From the NCBI GenBank assembly GCA_910578985.1, contig CAJTSF010000022.1:1-39389 (forward strand): DNA of 39,389 nucleotides, in the 5' to 3' direction. How positions within the stretch are numbered: the stretch's first letter is position 1; every line of letters begins with the position of its first letter. Source of the DNA: an uncultured Odoribacter sp. (GTDB lineage: Bacteria > Bacteroidota > Bacteroidia > Bacteroidales > Marinifilaceae). The position numbers and the translations under genes were made by a program. Positions 7,688 to 15,757 of this stretch are shown piece by piece. The notes under the pieces are model-generated. The model had not been told where the DNA came from. It ran no database searches and worked only from the letters and a program-made list of their open reading frames with translations.

Positions 7688-7816
7688 CGTTCTACGTGGG
7701 TCGAAGGGCAATAATATGATTTTTTTCTTATCCTGTCTGTCCGCTCGAAAATCAAGAGGGGGGAGGAAGGAGCCCATGAAAGGGGCATCCAATTCATAGG
7801 CACTGGGAAGGTTGTC

Positions 7817-7895
7817 GTAGGGCTGCAGTAGGGCTACGGTAGGCAATCCTACCACAGCCCTACCGTAGCCCTACTGTAGCCCTACCGCAGCCTAC
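7817..7895. repeat. Palindromic array of an 8-base unit with 11-base period
   Basis: GTAGGGCT occurs at 7817 and 7828, and a partial copy GTAGG at 7839. After a CAAT centre, the inverse AGCCCTAC occurs at 7856, 7867 and 7878, with partial copies CCTAC at 7848 and AGCCTAC at 7889. Every copy is separated by a different 3-base spacer, giving an exact 11-base period on both sides. The RNA could fold into a stem of 27 pairs with one G-U pair (7817-7843 with 7859-7885). It lies in non-coding DNA. Confidence 0.85.
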
Positions 7896-8142
7896 CGGGT
7901 GTATGGGGGGAGCATGGGAGTGTGGTGGGGTGTTGCTCATGGGTTTTCTCATGAGGTTGATGGTTGTGTTAATAATTGTTGTGGTGATGATGGTGAAAAT
8001 ACTTGTGAAAATGATTGTAGATATGGTTCTGAAGATTTTCAGGTGGAATATTATGTTAATTTTAGTAGAGCTGTGTTTGCAGGTGCTTTTGAAGATAATG
8101 TTATAATTATCATGTATTTATAATTTATTTTCGACAAAAAAG

Positions 8143-8174
8143 TTTGCACGGGGAAATTTATTTACATACCTTTG
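8143..8174 (+). promoter_or_regulatory. Promoter of the DUF6266-like gene pair
   Basis: TTTG (8143-8146), 20 bases, TACCTTTG (8167-8174): a textbook Bacteroidota promoter. The predicted leader of about 60 bases is AT-rich and ends at the start codon at 8242. Confidence 0.8.
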
Positions 8175-8241
8175 CATCGTAAAAACATCAAATGTATTTG
8201 GAATTATATTAATATAAAAAGAAGATTTTAATTTTATAAAT

Positions 8242-8892
8242 ATGAAAATAAAAAATAATTTATTAACAAATTTAAGCGGCCAGTTGGGGGAGGAGTTTAT
8301 TGTGTCGTCGTATCGGGGTGAAACTTATCTCCGCAGAAAGCCGAAAACGGTCAGTTTGTCGCTGAAGTTGATAGAGCAGGGTGAGCGAATAAGCGCTGTC
8401 GCTGCCTTGTGGTCCGCCATGAAAGCGTCGGGCATCAGCCGGGCTTGGCAGTTGGAGGCTGAGAGAACCGGATTGGTTGCATATAATATGGTGGTGCAAG
8501 TTTGTCAAAAAGCGTTTGACGGACAGGGTGCTATTTCCGATTTCGGGAAATTGCGCCTTTGTACGGGCAAACTGCAACTGCCCGACCATATCGTTTTGAA
8601 GCACGACAAAACAGGAGGATTTGAGATTTCGTGGGAGATGAATCCCGGGATATTTCCCCACGCCGATGAAACTGATATTCTTGTTGTTGCTTGTATGAAA
8701 AGCGCCAAGCGCTTTGCGATACGCATTCCCGATATCGGGATGTTCCGCCGCAAGGATTGCCGTGCTTCGTTCCGGCAGTGTGAGTTGCCGGAGGGCTTTC
8801 CGCACCTCTTTTGTTATTTCCGTTCGGAAGACGGCAAAAGGTGGTCGGAAAGCATCTATCTTACCCCACAGCCTAATTTGTGTTGTGGTTAA
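8242..8892 (+). CDS. DUF6266-like protein
   Basis: A 216-residue protein without signal peptide or membrane segment. It starts with a short Asn- and Leu-rich segment, then SGQLGEEFIVSSYRGETYLRRKP, the pattern of a glycine-centred beta strand pair followed by a conserved KP, as in DUF6266 proteins of Bacteroidota. The second half (about 105-210) alternates short beta strands, suggesting a beta-sandwich. Its layout parallels the next gene: compare KLRLCTGKLQLP here with RLILSKGNRAVQ there, each before a beta-rich tail. The two are probably distant paralogues. Function is unknown; some similar proteins lie near phage-like genes, but nothing here proves that link. It has its own strong promoter. 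Confidence 0.55.
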   Translation: MKIKNNLLTNLSGQLGEEFIVSSYRGETYLRRKPKTVSLSLKLIEQGERISAVAALWSAMKASGISRAWQLEAERTGLVAYNMVVQVCQKAFDGQGAISDFGKLRLCTGKLQLPDHIVLKHDKTGGFEISWEMNPGIFPHADETDILVVACMKSAKRFAIRIPDIGMFRRKDCRASFRQCELPEGFPHLFCYFRSEDGKRWSESIYLTPQPNLCCG

Positions 8893-8908
8893 TTTTTAAT
8901 CATCTTGT

Positions 8909-9652
8909 ATGAAAAAAAATTTTTCTAAAAATCCCGTGCAAGGCACGGAAGAGCCGGCACAGAAGCCGGAAGTGAAAACCGCCTTGATTTTGATGGCGAT
9001 TTTCGAGTCGGCAGCGTTTACGAAGCTGCGCAAATCGTTCGGTAATCTGACCACTTGCGAACACAAGGGGCAGAATATCGTGAAACAGAAGGTGGAGAAG
9101 GTGACGAACCCGAACACCGAGTCGCAACAGATGCAGCGGAAGAAGTTTCCCACGCTGGTGGATTTGTCTGTGAAGTTTTCCCCGGCGATAGCCGTCGGGT
9201 TGAAGAACGCGAAGAAGACGAAGCACACGGTGGAGAATTATTTCGTGCACGTGAACAAGGGGAACCTGACGGTGGATCACGGTCTGGTGGTGAGCATCGA
9301 TTTCGAGCGTCTCATCCTCTCGAAGGGGAACCGTGCGGTGCAGGAGGAGGTGTCCGCAACGCTGGACACGGAATCCCGCACGCTGACGCTGGCGTTCGAG
9401 TCGGCGGAGGAGGGGGTGTTCGTGGCGCATGCCGCGGGCGACGATGTGTTTTACTGCTGCGTGGTGGAGAAGACGTTGTTGCAGGTGAAGGTGGTGCAGC
9501 TGGGAATGCGCGCGGAGCTGGCGGATTCGGCGAATGCGGTCGCTTTGCCGGGCAAGTGGGAGGCGTCGGCGGATAACCTGGGCGTCTATCTGTTCTGCAC
9601 GGACGCGAGGGGGACGGCGGCGAGCCGCACGGTCTGCCTGACGGTCGGGTAG
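8909..9652 (+). CDS. DUF6266 family protein
   Basis: A 247-residue soluble protein. After a Lys/Pro-rich N terminus come SFGNLTTCEHKGQNIVKQKV (about 43-62) and NPNTESQQMQRKKFPTLVDL (about 67-86), which match the DUF6266 pattern as I remember it (a glycine strand with K-x-K, then NP-x-T-x-x-Q-x-x-R-x-x-F). The C-terminal half (about 120-245) is beta-rich and resembles an immunoglobulin-like sandwich. It begins 16 bases after the previous gene and shares its promoter. Downstream is a hairpin terminator. The coding strand is more GC-rich than its partner's. No function is established; a structural, phage- or surface-related role would be a guess. Confidence 0.6.
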   Translation: MKKNFSKNPVQGTEEPAQKPEVKTALILMAIFESAAFTKLRKSFGNLTTCEHKGQNIVKQKVEKVTNPNTESQQMQRKKFPTLVDLSVKFSPAIAVGLKNAKKTKHTVENYFVHVNKGNLTVDHGLVVSIDFERLILSKGNRAVQEEVSATLDTESRTLTLAFESAEEGVFVAHAAGDDVFYCCVVEKTLLQVKVVQLGMRAELADSANAVALPGKWEASADNLGVYLFCTDARGTAASRTVCLTVG

Positions 9653-9663
9653 TTTGAAAAGGA

Positions 9664-9689
9664 AGGAGGTGTGTCGAAGCACACCTCCT
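9664..9689 (+). terminator. Hairpin terminator after the DUF6266-like pair
   Basis: AGGAGGTGTG (9664-9673), a 6-base loop and CACACCTCCT (9680-9689) form a perfect 10-base stem 12 bases after the stop codon, followed by a short CTTTG tract. Confidence 0.7.
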
Positions 9690-9775
9690 CTTTGCCAAGT
9701 CCGTGAAGCCGGGCTTTCGGCTCCTCCGGTCTGCCAGGGCAATGGATTGTCAAACAGGCATCCGGCCTTACGGAT

Positions 9776-9793
9776 TTTATGGACTTTATGGAC
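9776..9793. repeat. Perfect tandem duplication of TTTATGGAC
   Basis: Two adjacent copies (9776-9784 and 9785-9793) sit between the two terminators. This looks like simple slippage. Confidence 0.7.
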
Positions 9794-9823
9794 AAAAGCG
9801 GGTGTTGTGAAACACCCGCTTTT
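9794..9823. terminator. Bidirectional terminator serving transketolase
   Basis: AAAAGCGGGTGTT (9794-9806), loop GTGA and AACACCCGCTTTT (9811-9823) form a perfect 13-base stem. The transketolase stop codon is 6 bases away on the minus strand, and both strands end the stem in TTTT. Confidence 0.85.
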
Positions 9824-9829
9824 CCTGTT

Positions 9830-11863
9830 TTATTTCCCCAGCATCCGACAGATTTCGTCGTAAACGAATTCGCCGGTGAAGCCGAATTTCTCGTCCAGCA
9901 CTTTGGCGGGGGCGGAATAGCCGAAGTGGTCCACTCCGTGGATGCGGCCGTTGGCGCCGACCAGTCCTTCGAGGGTGACGGGCAGCCCTGCGGTCAAGCC
10001 GAATTTTGGGGCTTGGGCAGGGATGACGGTCTCCTGGTAGGAGGAGGGTTGCTTGCGGAAGAGTCCTTCGGAGATGGCGGAGACGACTTGCGAGGTGATG
10101 CCTTTGCGTTCTTTCAGCAGGTGGGCGGCGTCCACTAATGTGGAAACTTCGGAACCTGAAGCGATGAGCACCACATCCGGGGTTTCTCCGTTTTTCGCCA
10201 CGATATAAGCGCCTCGTTCTGCCTGCAGGGCGTCATCGTAGCGACAGCCTGTGGAGGGGAGGTCGTTGATGTTCTGGCGGGAGAGGACTAAGGCAGTCGG
10301 TGTTTTTGTGTTTTCCATCGCCATTTTCCAAGCAACGGACGTTTCCGCCGCATCAGCGGGACGGAGCGCCAACATGCTCATTTCACCGTGGTGATTGTGG
10401 AGTTTTTCCATGAGCCGCAATTGTGCTTCATGCTCGATGGGCTGATGGGTGGGACCGTCTTCGCCCACACGGAAGGCATCGTGCGACCATACGTATTTTA
10501 CCGGAACTTCCATCAATGCGGAGAGGCGGAAAGCAGGCTTCATATAGTCGGAGAAGACGAAGAATGTGCCGCATGCCACATGGATTCCGCCATGCAGGGC
10601 TATGCCGTTGCACAATACCGCCATCGTCAGTTCCGCTACGCCGGCTTGCAGGAATTTACCGCTGAAATCACCTTTCACCAGATTGCGGGCACCGCCTTTG
10701 ATGAAGCCGTCCGTTTTGTCCGAATTGGAAAGGTCTGCCGAGCTGACAATCATGTTGTCGACTTGTTTCGCCAGTTCCACCAGTACGTCTGCTGATGCGG
10801 CGCGCGTGGCAATATTTGCCTTGTGGGCAATGGCTTTATAGTCGATTTCGGGAGCATTGCCGGACATGTATTGATGAAAACGGGCTGCCAGTTCGGGGTT
10901 CGCTTTTTCCCAAGCGGCTTGCTCTTCCTTTTTCTTGCGGGCATAAGCGCGTTTTGCTTCCAGAATCTTGGCATAGTATTCCTTGACGTCGGGGAATATC
11001 GTGAAAGGATGCCGGGGATCGCCACCGAGGTTTTCAATGGTCTTTTCGATGGAAGCGCCTGCTGCGCTCAACGGTTGCCCGTGGGTGGACACTTTGTTCG
11101 AGTAGTCTTCGTCATTGGCACCGACAGCGCCTTTCCCCATCAGCGTGTGGCCGATAATCAGGACGGGACGTTCTTTCTCATCCTGTGCGGCGCGTAAAGC
11201 GCGGCGGATGTCGTCGGCATCGTTCCCTTTGATGGTGATGACGTGCCAACCCCATGCTTTATATTTGGCAGCGGTGTCTTCGGTAGTCACCTCTTCCACT
11301 GTTGTGGAGAGTTGGACATTGTTGGCGTCGTAGAACATAATCAGGTTGGAGAGCCCCAGCGTTCCGGCGATGCGTCCCGCGCCTTGCGAGATTTCTTCCT
11401 GGATGCCTCCGTCGGAGATGAAAGCGTAGGTTTTGTGTGCCATCCATTCGCCGAAACGGGCCACGAGAAAGCGTTCGGCGATGGCGGCACCGACAGCCAT
11501 GGCATGTCCCTGACCTAACGGTCCGGAGGTATTTTCAATGCCGCGTTGCACGTCTCTTTCCGGATGTCCCGGCGTAACGCTGCCCCATTGGCGGAAGTTT
11601 TGTAAATCTTCCATGGAGAATTTGCCGATCAGGCTCAATACGGCGTATAACATCGGCGACATGTGTCCCGGATCCAAAAAGAAGCGGTCGCGGTTTGCCC
11701 ATGCGGCATCGTCCGGGTCAAAATTCATGAATTCGGAAAACAGTACGTTCACGTAGTCTGCTCCTCCCATGGCGCCTCCGGGGTGCCCGGATTTGGCTTT
11801 TTCCACCATGGCGGCTGCCAGAATGCGGATGTTGTCCGCTGCTCTGTCGGTAATTGTGTTCAT
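9830..11863 (-). CDS. tkt: Transketolase
   Basis: A 677-residue thiamine diphosphate enzyme of the non-oxidative pentose phosphate pathway, moving two-carbon units between ketose and aldose phosphates in the cytoplasm. Visible landmarks: SGHPGG with His27, GPLGQGHA at 114-121, the thiamine diphosphate motif start DGGIQEE at 151-157 and NN at 181-182, then the pyrimidine domain and the C-terminal domain. Length is normal for full-length transketolase. It starts 29 bases after the S9 peptidase gene and ends at the terminator 9794-9823, so it probably forms the end of the M48-S9-tkt unit, though a promoter of its own within the peptidase gene cannot be excluded. Confidence 0.96.
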   Translation of the reverse strand: MNTITDRAADNIRILAAAMVEKAKSGHPGGAMGGADYVNVLFSEFMNFDPDDAAWANRDRFFLDPGHMSPMLYAVLSLIGKFSMEDLQNFRQWGSVTPGHPERDVQRGIENTSGPLGQGHAMAVGAAIAERFLVARFGEWMAHKTYAFISDGGIQEEISQGAGRIAGTLGLSNLIMFYDANNVQLSTTVEEVTTEDTAAKYKAWGWHVITIKGNDADDIRRALRAAQDEKERPVLIIGHTLMGKGAVGANDEDYSNKVSTHGQPLSAAGASIEKTIENLGGDPRHPFTIFPDVKEYYAKILEAKRAYARKKKEEQAAWEKANPELAARFHQYMSGNAPEIDYKAIAHKANIATRAASADVLVELAKQVDNMIVSSADLSNSDKTDGFIKGGARNLVKGDFSGKFLQAGVAELTMAVLCNGIALHGGIHVACGTFFVFSDYMKPAFRLSALMEVPVKYVWSHDAFRVGEDGPTHQPIEHEAQLRLMEKLHNHHGEMSMLALRPADAAETSVAWKMAMENTKTPTALVLSRQNINDLPSTGCRYDDALQAERGAYIVAKNGETPDVVLIASGSEVSTLVDAAHLLKERKGITSQVVSAISEGLFRKQPSSYQETVIPAQAPKFGLTAGLPVTLEGLVGANGRIHGVDHFGYSAPAKVLDEKFGFTGEFVYDEICRMLGK

Positions 11864-11892
11864 GCTATGATAATTTTAATGTTTTTATAATC

Positions 11893-14415
11893 TTACAGGT
11901 TCAAGTCTTTGTATTGATGCTCCCACCAAGCCGGTTTGCCTTTCAGGTATTTGGCAAAGTAGGAGAGGATGGTGTTGTTCCACAGGATGCGTTGCTGGTA
12001 ATCTACTACGGCGTGGTCCGCATCCTTGACCAATACGAGTTCTGCGTCTTTACCCAGGAGCTTCAATGCCGTGTAGAACTGTATGCTTTCCCCGGTGGGT
12101 ACGTTCACGTCTGCTGTTCCGTGTATCAATAAAATGGGCACTTGCACCTTGTCGGCATTGAACAGCGGGCTTTGGTCCACGTAGATGTCCTTCCGGTTCC
12201 AGGGGTAGGAGTGGGCGGAGGCGTTGATGCTGTAGCCGTAGCCCCAGTAACCCTCGCCCCAGTAGCTGGATATGGAGGAGATGCCCGCGTGCGAGATGGC
12301 GCAGGCGAACAGGTCGGTTTGAGTGGTCAGATACTCGGTGGTGAAGCCGCCATAGGAAGCCCCCATGCAACCGATGCGGGAAGCATCGATGAAAGGATGT
12401 GCTTTGGCGAAAGCTTTCACGGAAGCAATGATTTCATCGGCGGTTATTTTGCACCAGTTGTTTTGGTGGCGGGCGGAAAATTCCTGTCCGTAGCCGATGG
12501 CTCCCGACGGTTGCAGGACATAAACCACATAGCCGTTCGCCGTGTAGAGGTTGAAAGGCCATCTGCCGCCGAATGTGCGGGATACGGGGGTTGTGCCTCC
12601 GTAGTAATACACAATCAGAGGGTATTTTTTGGAAGAATCGAAGTTTGCCGGCAAATAGTACCGCCCGTCGATGAGAGTGCCTTTTTTGTAGTTGTAGTCC
12701 CAATCTTTCATTTCACCGAATTCCACGTCACGGAATTGCTTCTGGCAAGGATTGTCCCATAAGATTGCCTTGTCGTCTGTGAGGTCAAGCGTGTACACTT
12801 GTGCGGGATAGTGGACGGTGGATGCAGTGTACATCATGGCGGGGGCATGTTGTGCCCAAGTAGTCTGCAAAATCATGTCTCCGGGGCAGTCGATGCGGGA
12901 GAATTTCCCATTCCGGTAGCGGTAGAGCCGAACAAAGTCGGCATCGGTGACTTTGGCGTAGATGTTTCCGTCATCATGCCATACAGCCTCTTCCACCGAC
13001 GGGTTGAAGTCGCGGGTAATCGCTTGTGCCTTGCGGCTTGCCAGGTCGTAGATGAAGAGCTGGGTGTCATACTGGTTGGGAATCTGTCCTTTTGCCACTT
13101 TTTCTCCTAATGTGCCGAATGCCGATGCGCCGCCCTGCACCAGTAGTTTCTTGCCGTCCGGCGAGAATTGGCAGCTGACGGAAATCGTGCGGTCTTTCCA
13201 CAGCGTGTCTATTTGCAGGGTCTCCATGTCCAGCAGGTAGATATTCTGCTTGGAGAAGGGAAACTCTCCGTAGACCGGGCGGGAGGTGGAGAAAATCAGT
13301 TGCTTGCCGTCCCGGCTGATGTCTTGCAGCGAAGTGGAGAGGTTGCCCCACGTCAGGCGCGAGTGCAACCCGGTCGCCAGGTCGTATTTGCACAGGAAAG
13401 TGCGGTTGCGGAAGTATGCCTGCCTGTCCTGGACGCCGTCTAATTTGCGCAGTTCCCATTTCGGGTCGTCGTATTTTTCCGTGTCCGTGTAAATCAGGTA
13501 GGTGCCGTCAGGCGACCAGGTGTAGTTGTGGATTTTGGCGTCTTCCCGTATCAGGCACCCCTGGTGTCCGCTTTCGACGTCGTAGGCATACAGCGAGCGG
13601 CTGCCACCCTCGTTTTGCAGGTAGGTCACCGCGTCCTGTCCGGGCATCCATTGCAAGGCGCCGACGGTATTACCGGCGAACATGTAGGCGATTTCCTGGG
13701 TCGCCACGTTGTAGATGTAAGTGTTGGAAGTGGCTTTCCCCTCCACGATGTTGCTCTTGCCCACCAAAGCGTATTTGCCGGAGTGGGAGAGGTCCAAGCG
13801 TGTGATGCGCATGCCGTTCAGCACGTCGTCGATGCGCTTGCCGCGTTTCGGCGACACGGAGAACACCACCGGTTCCCCGGCAAATGCTTCGTCGGCGTCA
13901 AAGCGTGCGAAAACGGCTTTCCCGCCCTGCGTCAAGGCTTTCACGACAATCAGGTGTTTGCCCGGAATCCACTCCACGGGCACCGTCTGCGTGGAGGCTT
14001 CCGCCCGGGAGGCGGTCGCTTTTTTCACGCCGTCCACGTAGATTTCGGCAACGCCGAACAGGCGGAACGTCAGTTTACCGCTGATCCAGTCGGGGTTCTC
14101 CAGGTAAGTGGCGTAGTAGTTCAGCGACCACGCGCCGCCCGTCTGAGCCGCCGTGACCGTATCCTGTTCCAGGGATGCCGTGCCCCATTGCAGGCTGCCT
14201 TCCGTCCTGCCGTCGGCAGGGGACATCCGGCGGACGTCCAGACCGCTGTATTCCAAGAGCATGGTTTCCCCGAAGGTCTTGTCTTTCACGTTTTTCACTT
14301 CACTCAATGCCGGTTGTTTCACCCCGACGGGCGTCAGGGACAACCACTGTTTCACCTCCTGTGCCTGCACACCGATGCAGCAGGCGAGGAGGAAAGGAAG
14401 GAGGAGTTTTTTCAT
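11893..14415 (-). CDS. S9 family peptidase (dipeptidyl peptidase IV-like)
   Basis: An 840-residue exported serine peptidase. Signal peptide about residues 1-18 (ending VQA), a long beta-propeller region (about 190-590) with repeats such as WSPDGTYLIYTD and FSPDGKKLLV, and a C-terminal alpha/beta hydrolase domain. The catalytic triad is Ser687 (GASYGG), Asp769 (HGTADVNVP) and His801 (DADHAVV). Members release dipeptides, often Xaa-Pro, or cut short peptides in the periplasm. It is longer than classical DPP IV (about 720-740 residues) because of an extra N-terminal beta domain (about 90-180). It follows the M48 gene by 3 bases, so the two proteases are co-transcribed. Exact specificity is not evident. 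Confidence 0.9.
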   Translation of the reverse strand: MKKLLLPFLLACCIGVQAQEVKQWLSLTPVGVKQPALSEVKNVKDKTFGETMLLEYSGLDVRRMSPADGRTEGSLQWGTASLEQDTVTAAQTGGAWSLNYYATYLENPDWISGKLTFRLFGVAEIYVDGVKKATASRAEASTQTVPVEWIPGKHLIVVKALTQGGKAVFARFDADEAFAGEPVVFSVSPKRGKRIDDVLNGMRITRLDLSHSGKYALVGKSNIVEGKATSNTYIYNVATQEIAYMFAGNTVGALQWMPGQDAVTYLQNEGGSRSLYAYDVESGHQGCLIREDAKIHNYTWSPDGTYLIYTDTEKYDDPKWELRKLDGVQDRQAYFRNRTFLCKYDLATGLHSRLTWGNLSTSLQDISRDGKQLIFSTSRPVYGEFPFSKQNIYLLDMETLQIDTLWKDRTISVSCQFSPDGKKLLVQGGASAFGTLGEKVAKGQIPNQYDTQLFIYDLASRKAQAITRDFNPSVEEAVWHDDGNIYAKVTDADFVRLYRYRNGKFSRIDCPGDMILQTTWAQHAPAMMYTASTVHYPAQVYTLDLTDDKAILWDNPCQKQFRDVEFGEMKDWDYNYKKGTLIDGRYYLPANFDSSKKYPLIVYYYGGTTPVSRTFGGRWPFNLYTANGYVVYVLQPSGAIGYGQEFSARHQNNWCKITADEIIASVKAFAKAHPFIDASRIGCMGASYGGFTTEYLTTQTDLFACAISHAGISSISSYWGEGYWGYGYSINASAHSYPWNRKDIYVDQSPLFNADKVQVPILLIHGTADVNVPTGESIQFYTALKLLGKDAELVLVKDADHAVVDYQQRILWNNTILSYFAKYLKGKPAWWEHQYKDLNL

Positions 14416-14418
14416 ATC

Positions 14419-15237
14419 TTATTTTGTTTCGTTTTTATTGTTGGAAATCGGGGAAATACCCTCCGATGTGGCGCGTTCCTCCATCCGTTTGATGCGTTCC
14501 TCCAAATCGGGATGGGTGGAGAACAGTTGGTTCAGTTTGCTGCTTTTCTGCGCGCCGGCTTGCTCCTGCATCGTTTTCAGTTTGCGGAAGGAGAGAGACA
14601 TGGCACAAGGGTTCTTGCCCGCCTTTTTCAGAAATTCATAGCCGTAGTCGTCGGCTTCCCGTTCCTGCTTCTGGGAGTGCCGGGCGCCCACCAACGCTTC
14701 CCCAAGGCTGCCCAATTGCGACTCGGTCAGCGCGGCGGCCTTGCCTCCCTTGGAGGAGATGCCGTCTTTCAGGGCGGAGGTCAGCAGGGAGGTGCGGAAA
14801 GCCCGTTTGGAATCCCGGTGGGCGACGTGCCCGATTTCATGCCCGATGACGCCCAACAGCTCCTCGTCGCTCATGATGTCCATCAGGGCGGAGAAGACAC
14901 GGACGCTGCCGTCCGCACACGCGAAAGCGTTTACGTCTGTGACGTGGTACACCTTGAAATTCAGCGGAATGCCATCCGCATCGCCCAATCCTTCGGTCAG
15001 CTTTTTCAACCGTTCGGTGTATGGACTGTTTTCCTCGCACACCTTGTTGTTTTTATCCATCCAGTCAATATATTCTTTCACATATCCTGCCATCTGTTCG
15101 TCGGTCAGCGTGGAGGCTTGCACCACCTTGGTGGCTCCGCTGACTGCTTTCTTCAGATTGAATTGCCCTGCAGCAGGAATAGAAAATGCAAAACCGAATA
15201 ATCCGATAGTGTATAATATTACAAGTGATTTTTTCAT
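14419..15237 (-). CDS. M48 family zinc metalloprotease
   Basis: A 272-residue exported protease. Signal peptide about 1-24 (ending PAAG or PAAGQ), zinc-binding helix HEIGH at 133-137, and the third ligand region EREADD at 192-197. The domain arrangement and size match periplasmic, Oma1/LoiP-type M48 peptidases, which act in envelope quality control. It lies directly upstream of the S9 peptidase gene. The probable terminator at 15264-15297 separates it from DUF805, so it should have its own promoter in 15238-15263 or within the hairpin region, though I could not pick one. Confidence 0.9.
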   Translation of the reverse strand: MKKSLVILYTIGLFGFAFSIPAAGQFNLKKAVSGATKVVQASTLTDEQMAGYVKEYIDWMDKNNKVCEENSPYTERLKKLTEGLGDADGIPLNFKVYHVTDVNAFACADGSVRVFSALMDIMSDEELLGVIGHEIGHVAHRDSKRAFRTSLLTSALKDGISSKGGKAAALTESQLGSLGEALVGARHSQKQEREADDYGYEFLKKAGKNPCAMSLSFRKLKTMQEQAGAQKSSKLNQLFSTHPDLEERIKRMEERATSEGISPISNNKNETK

Positions 15238-15263
15238 ATGTCGTTTATTTACAAATGAATGAC

Positions 15264-15297
15264 GAAAGGCAGGAAGCCATATGGATTCCCGCCTTTC
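15264..15297. terminator. Hairpin between DUF805 and M48 genes
   Basis: GAAAGGC (15264-15270) pairs with GCCTTTC (15291-15297), extended by GGAA with TTCC across one A-C mismatch, with a 10-base loop. It lies after the DUF805 stop on the minus strand. No long T-run follows on that strand, so termination may be partial. Confidence 0.5.
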
Positions 15298-15330
15298 TTA
15301 TTTGTAATCAGGCTGTTCGCCTTTCTACAA

Positions 15331-15693
15331 TCATTGGATGGTGTTATTTACTTCTTTCGGGTTCGGACCGTACTCGTTGGTACCCTGCTGTCCTTCCAGG
15401 ATGGTCAGGTACAGGAAGTACAGTGCACCGATTACGGGAACGAGGCAGATGAGAATCCACCAACCGCTCTTGCCCACGTCATGCAGTCTGCGCACAGAAA
15501 CAGCGAGGGCAGGTACGAGAACAACCAAACTGTAAAGCCCGCCGATTAATCCGTTTGTACCGATGATACCGTCGATGATATTGGCAACAATTCCAAAAAT
15601 GACATTGAAGAGCACAAACATCCAGTACTCCCGTCTTCTTGCCCGACCTGAAAAGTCCTTCCAGGATTTCATAACTTTCACATACTCATTCAT
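15331..15693 (-). CDS. DUF805 family membrane protein
   Basis: A 120-residue inner-membrane protein. The N terminus has FSGRARRREYWMF (about 14-26), the signature start of DUF805, followed by three or four hydrophobic segments and RLHDVGKSGWW (about 69-79), the second family signature. The role is unknown; members are small membrane proteins found widely in bacteria. It is transcribed alone from the promoter at 15728-15757, which overlaps the 3' end of ruvC by a few bases. Confidence 0.92.
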   Translation of the reverse strand: MNEYVKVMKSWKDFSGRARRREYWMFVLFNVIFGIVANIIDGIIGTNGLIGGLYSLVVLVPALAVSVRRLHDVGKSGWWILICLVPVIGALYFLYLTILEGQQGTNEYGPNPKEVNNTIQ

Positions 15694-15727
15694 AATGACT
15701 AATTTTAATTATAATGATTAAGTACCG

Positions 15728-15757
15728 CAAAAGTAGTGATATTATTATACAATCAAA
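15728..15757 (-). promoter_or_regulatory. Promoter of the DUF805 gene
   Basis: On the minus strand: TTTG (15754-15757), 18 bases, TACTTTTG (15728-15735). The -33 part overlaps the last codons of ruvC. Confidence 0.7.

Larger units (their letters stand above)
7366..8241. other. 876-base stretch without a convincing gene
   Basis: No frame here looks like protein. The stretch holds, in order, the long leader of the leftward promoter (about 7366-7650), that promoter (7657-7687), an ordinary-looking piece with a GGGGGG run near 7763, the 11-base-period palindromic array (7817-7895), a C-poor GT-rich tract (about 7896-8110), and the promoter of the DUF6266-like pair (8143-8174). Frames of 60-137 residues that cross it have no plausible start signals, and they change composition with the local base skew. 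Confidence 0.6.

Noticed and set aside
7390..7803. A 137-codon minus-strand frame through the leader region
   Set aside because: It runs across the strong promoter at 7657-7687 and shows no protein-like pattern; more likely non-coding leader.
7817..7895. CRISPR array
   Set aside because: The spacers are only 3 bases, the units are inverted around a centre, and no cas genes are present.
7899..8123. Overlapping 74- and 67-codon frames, one strongly hydrophobic
   Set aside because: Both are open only because the strand lacks C; neither has a ribosome-binding site or a recognisable pattern.
13528..15201. A 557-codon plus-strand frame opposite the S9 and M48 peptidase genes
   Set aside because: It crosses two well-supported genes with catalytic motifs on the minus strand, and shows only the shadow of their codon bias.
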